Assembly: GCA_018242725.1 (NCBI GenBank)
Contig: JAFEBI010000029.1
Location: forward strand, 1 to 60,618
Reading direction: 5' to 3'
Origin: Nitrospira sp.
GTDB lineage: Bacteria > Nitrospirota > Nitrospiria > Nitrospirales > Nitrospiraceae
Length of the DNA: 60,618 nt
Shown here one piece after another: positions 9,327-18,802 of this stretch. Position 1 is the stretch's first letter. Every line of letters begins with the position of its first letter. The notes under the pieces were generated by a model. The model searched no databases. It saw nothing but the letters and a program-made list of their open reading frames with translations, and had not been told where the DNA came from. The position numbers were made by a program, and so were the translations under genes.

Positions 9327-10691
9327 CTAAAAACTCACCCGGACGGACAGGCCTCCAGTGTGCAAAGTGGTATCGTAGCGCCCATTGACTGGCGCACGAA
9401 TTCCTGAAACCCCTGAAATGGTCCGTGGCTCGTAGAGGAAAGCTTGGTAGAATAGATCCACGCCGATAAGTTTTGGCTTGAGCGGTCCGACTCCAAGGCT
9501 TCCGCATGGTATGAGGCCTAGAAAGGAGCCGTTCTCTCGACAGATCAATCCAATTCCGCTTGAAATGACATGGAGGTCGGCAGATGGGACCCCAGGATTG
9601 AAGGTGAGATCCGGTACTTGCGTTTGCTGATTGGTATACCCACCTCGGAGTGAAACTTCCCATCCTGGGAATCGCTCAAGCTGGAGCCACTTGTACTCGG
9701 TTCCGATCAGAATGGCATAGGTGCTTTTCCAATTTTGCGGCTGTGGAATGGCAAATCCATTTGCCAAATGGATATCGAGACCTCTGACGGATTTCCAACC
9801 GACATAGTCGACGTTCAACTCGACCTTCCACTCTCGTTCTTGATTCCGGACCGGCCATAGCGCAATACCGCCCGTGATAACCTGTGGTAACACCAATGTC
9901 GTCGTGGCATCTTGGATTTTGACACCATTGGCTGAGAATGCACCATCCAAGTGGAGTGTGGCCTGGCTTCTATAGACCACGGCAAGATTCGCAACCGGTT
10001 GTCCTGAGCCATTTCGAACCGCAGTATACAGTCCTCCGACATTGAATCCGGGTGCCGTGCCCTTGCCGTTGAACTCAAGCTTGCCTCCGGCCGGCACTAA
10101 TCCTCCTGGTGAGACGGATTGCAGTTCGGCATGTCCCTCACCGAAAAAGCTCGCGAAGGTATAAATATCTGCTCCGGCGCCGATCGAGAAGTCACGTGTC
10201 ACTTGGTATGCAATCGTGGGTTTGATATCAAATAACGGCAGCGCCGTAAATGTGGTGAGTGTTCGAAGGGGACTGTTATCGGGCCATCGCATGACCGATC
10301 CAAACGGTGTGGTGATTCCGATCCCGACAGTCACGTTGCCAAGCGAGGAGAGCCCCAGATCTTGCAAATTTGCCGTCAGGTAACCATGGCCAGGGCCAGG
10401 CCAGGCAACGGTGCCATCATGGTCACCGCTGGTGGTGACTCCGCTTGGACTGCGAAAGTCGGTGGCCCCTCCCACCAGACTCAGCCCACCCATCAGTTGA
10501 ATTCCCCGTAGTTGGGTCATGCCGGCTGGGTTGTAATGAAGCGCTGAAGGATTGTCCGCTTGCGCGGCAAAGGCGTTACCCATTCCGGAAGCGGCAGCCC
10601 CCTGCCCATAGACGCGGGGAACCTGGGCCGAAACCGGCGCCGTGACGCCAACGAGGACCGTGAGCGCGAGAAGCATCAGCCACCATTTCAT
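9327..10691 (-). CDS. OmpP1/FadL/TodX-family outer-membrane protein
   Basis: A 454-residue beta-barrel protein. After a signal peptide (MKWWLMLLALTVLVG to VSAQ) the mature start reads GQGAAASGMGNAFAAQADNPSALHYNPAGM in outline, the classic FadL/OmpP1 signature in which the N-terminus plugs the barrel; the C-terminus ends in an aromatic residue (VRVSF) as expected for barrel insertion. Family members import hydrophobic compounds such as fatty acids or aromatics; the substrate here is unknown. The start at 10691 is supported by GGAG 8 bases upstream; a longer frame to 10784 has no signal. It lies 85 bases after the histidine kinase on the same strand. Confidence 0.9.
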   Translation of the reverse strand: MKWWLMLLALTVLVGVTAPVSAQVPRVYGQGAAASGMGNAFAAQADNPSALHYNPAGMTQLRGIQLMGGLSLVGGATDFRSPSGVTTSGDHDGTVAWPGPGHGYLTANLQDLGLSSLGNVTVGIGITTPFGSVMRWPDNSPLRTLTTFTALPLFDIKPTIAYQVTRDFSIGAGADIYTFASFFGEGHAELQSVSPGGLVPAGGKLEFNGKGTAPGFNVGGLYTAVRNGSGQPVANLAVVYRSQATLHLDGAFSANGVKIQDATTTLVLPQVITGGIALWPVRNQEREWKVELNVDYVGWKSVRGLDIHLANGFAIPQPQNWKSTYAILIGTEYKWLQLERFPGWEVSLRGGYTNQQTQVPDLTFNPGVPSADLHVISSGIGLICRENGSFLGLIPCGSLGVGPLKPKLIGVDLFYQAFLYEPRTISGVSGIRAPVNGRYDTTLHTGGLSVRVSF

Positions 10692-10776
10692 ATCGCTCCG
10701 GACATCATGCACCGTCGGTAGCCCTCCTTCCCTTAAACAATGCGGTCCGATACTGCTTCGTATCTCTACCGTCTCC

Positions 10777-13638
10777 TCAGGCATGACCGAACCACCGATC
10801 CATCGTTTCTTTGAGCTGGTGAGTGTCGAATGGTTTGAGCACGTAGGCTTGAGCCCCTAATCCAATGGCCTTCATAGCGAGTTCTTGCGATCCTGATGCC
10901 GTAATCATGAGAATCGGAAGGCGTTGGTTCGTCAGGCGCACCCGCCGTAATACTTCCAGGCCATCGATCTGACCGATCCCGATATCGAGGATCATCCCAT
11001 CGAACTCTCGTGATTGGAGTAATGACAACGCCTGTCGGCCATCGAGAGCAGAACAAGGGAGATAACCTTCAGCTTTCAAGCGATCATGCAGCAATTGTTG
11101 AATATCTGGATCATCATCGACCACGAGGATATGCCGATCGGTCGTTTGCGGATCGGGACGATGCGGTGCGGTCGCTGAATGGATCGGAATAGTAAATGAA
11201 AGTTCCGCCCCACCCTCCGGACGATTGCGCGCCGACACCTCTCCCCCTTGGAGTTCGACCAATGTCTTGACGATGGACAACCCCAGGCCTAACCCTTTTG
11301 GAGCAGTGCGATGACCTTGCTGAATTCGGAAGAACGGATCAAAAATCTTATCGAGGCATTCCGGAGGAATCCCCGGCCCTGTATCTCGAACCAGCACGGT
11401 GGCCGTCCGGTGATTCGGCATCGCACAAATCACGGTGATCGTCCCCCCCGAAGGCGTGAACTTGATGGAATTTTGGACCAGATTCACGACAGTCTGAATC
11501 AAACGGTCTCGATCGGCCCAGACGACGACTCTGGTGTCGGCGCTATAGAATTCCAGCGTCTGTTGTTTCGCGTGCGCCAAGGGTCTGAGTTGTTCCAGCA
11601 CATCCGCGAGACAGGGCTCGAGTTCCACGTCGGCGGGATGCACCTCTAATCGTCCGGTCTCGATCCTCGTACGATCCAGGAGATCTTCGATCATGCGGAC
11701 CAGGCGGTCCGAGTTTTCCGACATTCGCACAAGATAGCGCTGTTGCTTCTCATTCAGAGGCCCGGTCAGTCCATCCAATAAATTCTGAATAAATCCCTTG
11801 ATCGAGGTCAGCGGGGTTCTCAGTTCATGGGACACGTGCGAGAGGAATTGAGCCCGCAGACGATCGGCCTGCTCGAGCGCTTCGGTACGTTCTTTAACTT
11901 TGACCTCTAATCCTTCGTTCCATTCTTCAATTTGTTGGTAAGCGGACGCGTTGTCGAGCGCGATGGACACCTGACCGGCGACCGTCGTCATCAATTCAAG
12001 ATCATCTTCCGTGACGGTTTGATTATGAGAGCGATCAACGGTCAACATTCCCCAGATGCGGTCCTTCGTCTTGATGGGAACCACGACCAGCGCTTTGGTC
12101 TTGCTCAACTCGGCCAAGCGTTGATTCAGAGGATGGAGCCGATGCCGAATCAGTTCAATATCTTTCACGAGCAGTGGTTGGCCTTGCAGAACCACGGTTC
12201 CTTCAGGACTGTCCGGGTCGGTGATCGGAATCCGACAAGATTGGGCGAATGTTTCCACTTCCGTCGGCCCACCGATGAGTCGAATATGCTGGACGGTCTG
12301 GTCACCTGGATCAAACATGGAGACCATGGCGCTGTTATAGCTGAGCTCATGTGTCAGAGCCTCCAGGACCTGATGGAGCAAGGTATCTCGCTCGAATGTC
12401 GAGCCAAAAGACAGTCCTGCTCGATGAAGTGCCGTCAGTTGAGCCACTTTCCGGCGCAACTCCACCCGCATCTGTTCTTGTTCTAAATACGCTTCGCGCA
12501 ATTCTTCATGACGCGATTCGACAAACGTAATTTGCTCCTGAATCAGCGCTTCGCGCCGTTCGCTCTCTCGCAGGAGCCGTCGATTGACCAGGATGCCGAT
12601 AACGAGGCTTGGACATAATCCGACCAACAAGACTTCGCCAAGGCTGACCATCGGATTGACAATGCCCACCCCTGCCATGAGGACAAGCCCTACCAGGCCT
12701 CCCCAGAGAAACCAGGTAACATGTTGCTGAGCCGGCGTTCGAGGTTCAATGTGCAGGGGGGCTGCCGTTAAGAGGCCGGCTTGCGTACGGTCCATTTGGG
12801 AGGATGTTTCCTGGTTCGGGAGAAACGGTCTGGCTTGTTCTAAGAGGGCCGTCGTACGCCAGAAGCGTTTGCCGTACCCACGTTCTTCCTGCCATCGAAT
12901 GGTCCATTGGCACCAGGCATCGTCATTCCCGATGCAAGAGGTTTCGATCGTCTCTGCTTGACAGAGGCCATGAATTCGACTGGCCATCGCAATCATGATC
13001 CCCTGCGCGGACTGGCACACCAGACAGGCACAGCGTCGCCGATAAGGCCCAAATTGATGAAGCGTTCGCTCGGTAAACCGCATCGCGACGACGGCGGTGG
13101 TGGTCGTGACCTCGACCACTCGGAATTCGGCAGAGCCGGACGTAAACTTATTCCCAAAGTAGGGAAACATCGTAAAGATCTGCGAGATCGAGAAGGGGCG
13201 AGTCAAGGCGAGCATAATGGGAGAGATCTTTTCCGCGCCGGCCTTGAAGGCGAAGCGTGGGTCGCTGGAGATGCGTTCGCAGAATTCATAGAGATAGCTG
13301 GTAAATTCGTAGGAATAACTATTCCAGGGATTCTTTAAGAACTCAGGCGTCACATGATAGACAGGGTCTTTGATGCGATCATTCAGCAGTTGACATAACT
13401 CCTCCACGGCCTCTTTTCCGGCAGGCTCTCCCCGCTGAGATGTAATCAATTTCTCCAAGAAGACTGTGACGGCCCTGATACTGACTCCGCTGAGATCCCT
13501 GATCGTATGTCCCTGCTCATCCAAACCGAATGGACGAAACACCATGACGCTCTGTTCAAGAATGGTTCGATCTTTGGGGAACAGATCAATCGTGGAGAGG
13601 GATGTGGATTCGACGCGGTCCAGTGTACTGCTTATCAT
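10777..13638 (-). CDS. Hybrid sensor histidine kinase with Cys-rich N-terminal domain, GAF and receiver
   Basis: A 953-residue signalling protein. Residues 1 to about 270 form a domain with a Cys cluster (C203, C205, C208) and a CX7C pair (C235, C243) before a W-rich strand; the latter resembles the V4R-type or ligand-binding Cys pattern. Two membrane segments follow (about 305-350), then a coiled coil, a GAF-like domain (about 400-560), HisKA with H604 in FLSHVSHELRTPL, an HATPase (N-box NLVQNSIKF, DTGPGIP, GLGLGLSIV), and a C-terminal receiver with phospho-acceptor D885, a conserved Thr (MITAS) and Lys (LKPF). The stimulus is unknown; the Cys residues suggest a metal or redox input, which is inference. 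GAGGGGA precedes the start. Confidence 0.9.
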   Translation of the reverse strand: MISSTLDRVESTSLSTIDLFPKDRTILEQSVMVFRPFGLDEQGHTIRDLSGVSIRAVTVFLEKLITSQRGEPAGKEAVEELCQLLNDRIKDPVYHVTPEFLKNPWNSYSYEFTSYLYEFCERISSDPRFAFKAGAEKISPIMLALTRPFSISQIFTMFPYFGNKFTSGSAEFRVVEVTTTTAVVAMRFTERTLHQFGPYRRRCACLVCQSAQGIMIAMASRIHGLCQAETIETSCIGNDDAWCQWTIRWQEERGYGKRFWRTTALLEQARPFLPNQETSSQMDRTQAGLLTAAPLHIEPRTPAQQHVTWFLWGGLVGLVLMAGVGIVNPMVSLGEVLLVGLCPSLVIGILVNRRLLRESERREALIQEQITFVESRHEELREAYLEQEQMRVELRRKVAQLTALHRAGLSFGSTFERDTLLHQVLEALTHELSYNSAMVSMFDPGDQTVQHIRLIGGPTEVETFAQSCRIPITDPDSPEGTVVLQGQPLLVKDIELIRHRLHPLNQRLAELSKTKALVVVPIKTKDRIWGMLTVDRSHNQTVTEDDLELMTTVAGQVSIALDNASAYQQIEEWNEGLEVKVKERTEALEQADRLRAQFLSHVSHELRTPLTSIKGFIQNLLDGLTGPLNEKQQRYLVRMSENSDRLVRMIEDLLDRTRIETGRLEVHPADVELEPCLADVLEQLRPLAHAKQQTLEFYSADTRVVVWADRDRLIQTVVNLVQNSIKFTPSGGTITVICAMPNHRTATVLVRDTGPGIPPECLDKIFDPFFRIQQGHRTAPKGLGLGLSIVKTLVELQGGEVSARNRPEGGAELSFTIPIHSATAPHRPDPQTTDRHILVVDDDPDIQQLLHDRLKAEGYLPCSALDGRQALSLLQSREFDGMILDIGIGQIDGLEVLRRVRLTNQRLPILMITASGSQELAMKAIGLGAQAYVLKPFDTHQLKETMDRWFGHA

Positions 13639-14076
13639 GGTGTCATCCCCTCTAGGACAGTAACCCCACCCTGCAGCGATGCATTCGCTTCAGTTTGAAA
13701 GCGCATGAACATGGATCGCCTCGTCATCAGAAGCCCCAGGATCGGACAATCAATACAATACCTGGTTGCACCGGGGACGTGTTGGGGTTTCCTCATCAAC
13801 GGTGTTGACGAACACACCGACGTTCTTTGTTCGCAGCCTGCGACGAGAAGCAGGTCACTGGCTTGATTGACAGGACAATTTCCCTACAGGAATAGCACGT
13901 ATGGCTTGGCGAGTATATCGATGCCCCCTACGCTTTGCAATACGAAGGGTGCTCTTCGCGCATCTGTAGGGCAATACCGGTCGAAAGATGGGACACTCAA
14001 GGAAGCAATCAGTCGAAGAGCAGGCACAAATTCGTGTGAGCAAGTCCGATCAGGCAGCGATAAAGAGTGGGATCGC
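13639..14076. other. Intergenic region, nothing convincing
   Basis: About 440 bases between the kinase start and the end of the thiamine-binding gene. Frames open here on both strands but lack ribosome-binding sites and recognisable protein features. It should contain the kinase promoter, but I see no clear box. Confidence 0.5.
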
Positions 14077-14385
14077 CTACTGTTTAACCGACCGCTTGAG
14101 CTTTTTTTCGACACTGGCGACTTTGCTCCGGAGGCGGTCAGAATGGCCCTTTCGGTAGTCGATTTTGATCGTGCAAGAAATACGGTTGCAATCTTTTTTC
14201 ATCCGCTTATAACACTGCTGGACCACCGAGAAGACTTGTTCCCACTCCCCCTCTAAGACCGTGCCCATGGGGTTTAATCGATAAGCGACTCCGCTCTTAT
14301 CAATGATGTCCAGGGATCGGGCGACATACTTCCCGACACTTTCACCTTTGCCTAACGGCGACATGCTGAATTCCAGCAAAACCAT
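14077..14385 (-). CDS. MTH1187/YkoF-type thiamine-binding family protein
   Basis: A 102-residue protein of the MTH1187 family, small ferredoxin-fold proteins some of which bind thiamine. The start MVLLEFSMSPLGKGESVGKY, the GVAYRLNPMGTVLEGEW stretch and the C-terminal KIDYRKGHSDRLRSKVASVE helix are typical. It starts 9 bases after the end of the siroheme gene on the same strand, so the two form a probable operon; the functional link between them is not obvious. Confidence 0.85.
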   Translation of the reverse strand: MVLLEFSMSPLGKGESVGKYVARSLDIIDKSGVAYRLNPMGTVLEGEWEQVFSVVQQCYKRMKKDCNRISCTIKIDYRKGHSDRLRSKVASVEKKLKRSVKQ

Positions 14386-14394
14386 CGTAACTCC

Positions 14395-15066
14395 TTATTG
14401 TGATTCCACGCTGGTGTCGGACGGCACACTCGCTACGGTTTCCGCCCGTCGTTCAGACCATACGGCGGGATACCGCACTTTACCGAGAAACCGAAAGCCG
14501 TCCAGAGCTTCCCGAAAGAGTGCACGCCGTCTTTCGGCATCCGGCTCGTTCGCCTTGGCCTGCTCTCGCAACTGCCCCAGCCACTCGACGAATTCCACAA
14601 ATTCAGCATCGAGAATCCGTTCCAGATCCTCTTTCATGAATCCGGAAAGGGCCGGGGCCACACCACTTGAGCTAATCGCCACGCGGACATGTCCCGCCGC
14701 CACTACCGCCGGCATCGTCACGCTGCTGGCTTCCGGATAGTCGACCGACCAGAGCAACACCCGCTTGTCTCTGGCTTTTGCAACGAGCATCTGAGCGAAA
14801 TCGCGGTCGCCTCGAACGGTATTCAGGATGAGAATGACATGATCCAGATCCGTCTCGCGGAAATGACGCCCCCGATGAATGATCTTCCCGGAGGCCGCCA
14901 ACTGGCGGAGCGGTTCATTCAGTGTCGGGCTGAGTACCGTGACCCGCGCGCCGGACGCCAGCAGACGTTCTGATTTTTCTGAAGCCTCCTCATCACCGCC
15001 AATGACCAGAACCGGCCAACCTTTGACATCCAAGACCAGGGGAAAACCAGGATTGGCAACCATCAT
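14395..15066 (-). CDS. Precorrin-2 dehydrogenase / sirohydrochlorin ferrochelatase (CysG N-terminal / Met8 type)
   Basis: A 223-residue protein matching the stand-alone N-terminal half of CysG. The NAD-binding loop VIGGDEEASEKSERLL is followed by ARVTVLSP, a D-x-V-I-L-x-L-N-T strand, NTVRGDRDFA, and the helical ISSSGVAPALSGFMKEDLE segment conserved in the family. It oxidises precorrin-2 and inserts iron to give siroheme, the cofactor of assimilatory nitrite and sulfite reductases. The methyltransferase half is absent, so SUMT must be elsewhere. Two adjacent ATG codons (15066, 15063) follow GGGGG. Confidence 0.92.
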   Translation of the reverse strand: MMVANPGFPLVLDVKGWPVLVIGGDEEASEKSERLLASGARVTVLSPTLNEPLRQLAASGKIIHRGRHFRETDLDHVILILNTVRGDRDFAQMLVAKARDKRVLLWSVDYPEASSVTMPAVVAAGHVRVAISSSGVAPALSGFMKEDLERILDAEFVEFVEWLGQLREQAKANEPDAERRRALFREALDGFRFLGKVRYPAVWSERRAETVASVPSDTSVESQ

Positions 15067-15246
15067 TCAAACCCCCATGAGAATCAAAGATGTCTAGTAT
15101 CTGAGAAGAGACGGGTCGCATGCAAGTGGAATTCACAGCCCCTCTCCCTCCTCTTTTTAAGTGAAGTCTGGCTATAATACCGGAAGCATCAGAGTGATGT
15201 ATGAATACGGACGGGACCGGCGGATTCTTCCGTGATGAATGAGGCG

Positions 15247-15792
15247 TTACGTCCCGGCTGGATCTGCATCCAACTCCAGGTTCCAATAGAGGTAGTCGCG
15301 CCAACTTTCCGGTGTATTCCTGATGCCGATGGTGATGGTAATGACGGGATTCCAACGAGGTTTCACCGGCCTCTTTTTCAACTTCATCCCAGCCTCTTCA
15401 GGCGTTCGTCCGCTTTTCCGATTATTGCATCGCCAACAAGCCGTCACGATATTTTCCCAGGTTTTTTTCCCGCCTTTGGCGATGGGAATCACATGATCGA
15501 ACGTCAGTTCTTCCGTTCGAAACTTATGGTAACAATACTGACAACAGTATCCGTCTCGCGTAAAGATATTGATGCGGGAGAACTTGACGGCGCGATGACT
15601 GTCCTTTAAGCGCACCAGCTTCAACAACCGCATGACCGAGGGAAGTTTGATCGACAGAGAAATCCCATGAATTTCACGATCGTATACCTCCAGCACTTCG
15701 ACTTTCCCTTGCCAGAGGAGCGCGATCGCTTTTTGCCAATGTACAACCCGTAGGGGTTCGAACGTGGAATTGAGCAGGAGGGTCATTTCCAT
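15247..15792 (-). CDS. HNH endonuclease family protein
   Basis: A 181-residue protein with a complete HNH domain in its middle: the zinc-binding CxxC of CCQYCY, then LTFDHVIPIAKGG, TWENIVTACWRCNNRKSGRTP with the second CxxC and the central Asn. The N-terminus (LLLNSTFEPLRVVHW) is typical of the widespread chromosomal HNH proteins found next to housekeeping genes, whose role is not established; they are not obviously restriction enzymes. It stands alone between the siroheme operon and the Rieske gene. Confidence 0.9.
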   Translation of the reverse strand: MEMTLLLNSTFEPLRVVHWQKAIALLWQGKVEVLEVYDREIHGISLSIKLPSVMRLLKLVRLKDSHRAVKFSRINIFTRDGYCCQYCYHKFRTEELTFDHVIPIAKGGKKTWENIVTACWRCNNRKSGRTPEEAGMKLKKRPVKPRWNPVITITIGIRNTPESWRDYLYWNLELDADPAGT

Positions 15793-15949
15793 GCAGCAAC
15801 CTCATCCTCACTCGAGCTCCCGAATTGGGACAGGCTCGTCCGATGGGCACAGCTACATCGCAGGTGTTTCTATGCCATAAGGTTGCGATGAAATCAAGTA
15901 AGGACGCTCCTCTTGCGGCGTCCGATCAATGAAGGAGAAGGCATCTCTC

Positions 15950-16285
15950 ATGGGTGACTATATACCCGTCGCTTCTGTTTCCGAGATTCCCGCCGGCACA
16001 GGACGGACTGTGGAGGTTGGGGGAGTCTGGATCGCGGTGTTTAACCTGAACGGGACATTCTATGCGATTGATAACGCCTGTCCACACGCAGGTGGTCCTC
16101 TCGGTGAAGGCAAACTCTGCGGAACTGACGTTGAGTGTCCTTGGCACGGCTGGAAATTTAACGTCGTATCCGGAGAGCGCGTCGGCAATCCGAACTTTCA
16201 AGTCGCTCGGTGTGATGTACGAGTCATCGACGATCGGATCGAAATCAGACTTCCATCCGAGTTGCAGTACCCTCCATCGATCTGA
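15950..16285 (+). CDS. Rieske [2Fe-2S] ferredoxin-type protein
   Basis: A 111-residue small soluble Rieske protein. The cluster ligands are C44 and H46 in CPHAGG and C63 and H66 in CPWHGW. It has neither membrane anchor nor signal peptide, so it resembles ferredoxin components of dioxygenases or the small NirD-type subunit rather than the bc1 Rieske protein. ATG 15950 is chosen because GAAGGAGAAGG lies directly upstream; ATG 15929 would place that site inside the gene. The partner oxygenase or reductase is not adjacent. Confidence 0.92.
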   Translation: MGDYIPVASVSEIPAGTGRTVEVGGVWIAVFNLNGTFYAIDNACPHAGGPLGEGKLCGTDVECPWHGWKFNVVSGERVGNPNFQVARCDVRVIDDRIEIRLPSELQYPPSI

Positions 16286-16663
16286 TTCCGTCGATGGGTG
16301 CTCGTAATGCTCAGTCCTGAGAGATCCGGTCCTCTGTCCTTCGCCGTCTAGCCATCCCCTTTCTGTCTGCCCAGAAAAGATCACACAACATCAACGCGTT
16401 AACTGAAGTAAGAATGTAGAGCAAGTTGAGCGGCTGCACCGGACAATCTTCCCCCAAGTGAGTGGGTGCACGCTCTTGCGGAATCTGACAATTTTCCTTT
16501 AGTCTGTAAGAGGCTATTCTGCTTAGGCCTCTTGTTCAGTAGACGGTGGCGCCCGTAGCAATAAAACAGAATAAACAGACTTAAAGCATAACCGCAGCGG
16601 TACTCCTACTGCTGATCAATAACAAGATCGTTAGGTCCACGCATACTCGAAGACTTGATCGTG
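16286..16663. other. Intergenic region upstream of the iron permease
   Basis: About 380 bases without a supported gene. Local base composition becomes richer in A and T towards 16560-16660, where the promoter of the permease should lie; I see no convincing Fur-type palindrome. Confidence 0.4.
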
Positions 16664-18607
16664 ATGTCATTCATGCGATTCACTTTATTCAATATAGTAT
16701 TCCACTGGTGGCTGACCGTGGTGCTCTCTGCAGTGAGCCTCCAAGGCGTCGCATTGGCGAGCGTCACCGATGGCGACAAGGCGCAAGCCATCGTCCACAT
16801 GCTTGACTATGTCAGCGTTGACTACCCCGAGTCCGTACAGAACGGCCAGGTGATCAAACCGGAAGAGTATGCGGAACAACGGGGCTTCGCCGCTCAGGCC
16901 ATCACACTGCTCGGCCAGCTACCTGCAGTATCTGAGCAGGATCGATTAGTGCAACAGGCCCGTGAACTCTTGGCCCGCATCGAGGCGAAGAGGGCAGGCA
17001 GCGAGATTTCCTCTCTCGCTCATGAGTTGATCGCCCACATCATCCAAACGTGGAAACTCAGTGTCGCGCCGCGCCAGGCTCCTGACTTTCAACAGGGTGA
17101 GCTGTTGTTTGCACAGCACTGCGCCGGCTGCCACGGTCAACAGGGTAAGGGCGATGGGCCATTGGCCAAGGGAATGGATCCAGCACCGCGCAACTTTCAT
17201 GATGAACCACGCATGGGTCAACGTAGCCTATATGGTTTATACAATACGATCACACTTGGCATACCAGGTACCCCTATGCGCGCCTTCAATACACTCTCCG
17301 AAGCCGATCGTTGGGCCTTAGCATTTTTTACCGCCGGCCTGCGAGCCGATCAGGCAGTCGTGACGAAGGGCGAGGAACTCTGGCGACAGGGACTGGGGAA
17401 AGCAAAATTCTCAACCTTGCGCGCCTTCGTGACGACAGCCCCTAGCCAACAAGCTCCTGTCGGTTCGTCACTCGACGCGGTCCGCGCCTATCTCACTCGG
17501 CAGCCACAGGCCCTGCAGACGGCAGGGCAAGCGCCATTGGTCATTTCCCGCATGAAAACCGAGGACACTGCATTGGCCTATGCCAAGGGGAACAAAGAAG
17601 AGGCTCGACGCTTCGCGCTGGCCGCCTATCTTGAAGGGGTGGAACTGATAGAGTCGGCACTCAACAACGTTGACGCGTCGTTACGCGTGGAAATAGAGCG
17701 CGAGATGATGTCCCTTCGGACAGCCATCGCGGAAGGCTCAAGCGCCGATGCCGTCACCGCACAGACAACGAAGATTATGGCATTACTTGATCGGGCCGAA
17801 GAGAGGCTTTCCAACAGCGCCTTATCTCCGAATACCACGTTCGTAAGTTCGTTGGTGATCTTACTCCGTGAAGGGCTGGAGTCGATCTTGATTATTTCCA
17901 CCATTATCGCCTTTGTCGTAAGAACGGGTCGACGCGACGCCCTCCCCTACATCCATCTCGGCTGGATCGGAGCCATGATGCTCGGCGCCGTCACGTGGGT
18001 CCTTGCTCGCTACATGCTCAGCATCTCTGGCGCGAACCGTGAGCTGACAGAAGGTCTCACGGCTCTGTTGGCTGCGGCCATGTTGCTCTACGTGGGGTGG
18101 TGGTTACACAGCCGCTCGAACGCACAGGCATGGAGCCGCTATGTCAGAGAGCAACTCAACAGCGCCCTGGCGACACGGACGCTCTGGACAATGACCGGCC
18201 TCACTTTTCTCGTAGTGTACCGCGAATTCTTCGAAATGATTCTGTTCTACGAGACTCTATGGTCACAGGCCGGAGAGATAGGACACAGTGCAGTCGTCTG
18301 GGGCGTTGCCATAGCAGCGGTACTGTTGCTGTTGATCGGCGGTATGATTCTTCGATACAGCGTCCGTCTGCCGATCGGGCCGTTCTTCACCGTCGCCTCC
18401 AGCTTGCTGGCGATGATGGCCGTCATCTTTGTCGGGAACGGCATCACAGCGCTCCAAGCGGCAGGTGTGCTTGATGTGACAAATGTTCGTTTTTTCTCAC
18501 TGCCGCTATTAGGTATCCATCCGACCGTACAGAGCCTTGTACCACAAGCACTGATACTCGCCCTGATTGCGGGGGGAATCTGGTCTAACCGAGAAAAGGC
18601 TGATTAG
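16664..18607 (+). CDS. Cytochrome c / FTR1-family iron permease fusion
   Basis: A 647-residue protein. A signal peptide is followed by a helical region, a c-type cytochrome domain with one CAGCH heme site (C153, C156, H157) and a downstream Met-rich stretch, a second helical periplasmic region, and then a membrane part of about seven helices with the two FTR1 iron motifs REGLE (from R402) and REFFE (from R520). FTR1 proteins import ferric iron after oxidation of ferrous iron; the fused heme domain probably takes or passes the electron, which is inference. The start is uncertain (TTG 16655, ATG 16664, ATG 16673) because no clear ribosome-binding site is visible. Confidence 0.92.
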   Translation: MSFMRFTLFNIVFHWWLTVVLSAVSLQGVALASVTDGDKAQAIVHMLDYVSVDYPESVQNGQVIKPEEYAEQRGFAAQAITLLGQLPAVSEQDRLVQQARELLARIEAKRAGSEISSLAHELIAHIIQTWKLSVAPRQAPDFQQGELLFAQHCAGCHGQQGKGDGPLAKGMDPAPRNFHDEPRMGQRSLYGLYNTITLGIPGTPMRAFNTLSEADRWALAFFTAGLRADQAVVTKGEELWRQGLGKAKFSTLRAFVTTAPSQQAPVGSSLDAVRAYLTRQPQALQTAGQAPLVISRMKTEDTALAYAKGNKEEARRFALAAYLEGVELIESALNNVDASLRVEIEREMMSLRTAIAEGSSADAVTAQTTKIMALLDRAEERLSNSALSPNTTFVSSLVILLREGLESILIISTIIAFVVRTGRRDALPYIHLGWIGAMMLGAVTWVLARYMLSISGANRELTEGLTALLAAAMLLYVGWWLHSRSNAQAWSRYVREQLNSALATRTLWTMTGLTFLVVYREFFEMILFYETLWSQAGEIGHSAVVWGVAIAAVLLLLIGGMILRYSVRLPIGPFFTVASSLLAMMAVIFVGNGITALQAAGVLDVTNVRFFSLPLLGIHPTVQSLVPQALILALIAGGIWSNREKAD

Positions 18608-18802
18608 TCGACACAAGCGCGGTATGACCGCTCTTCGGAAGCGCCTGTCTTAATGGAAGAGGTGCTGCTTCTGATGAAGATCTCCCTTCCCCTCCTTGCC
18701 CCACGAAAGAGAAAGTATTCACATCTCAGAAACCGGTCGAATCCTTCTCCAGCAGGTCCGGCTCTTGATGTCGCTTGCACGGCAAACGGGCTCAACTGCG
18801 GA

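Noticed and set aside
13867..14256. 129-codon plus-strand frame
   Set aside because: Lies largely antisense to the thiamine-binding gene and shows no protein-like pattern.
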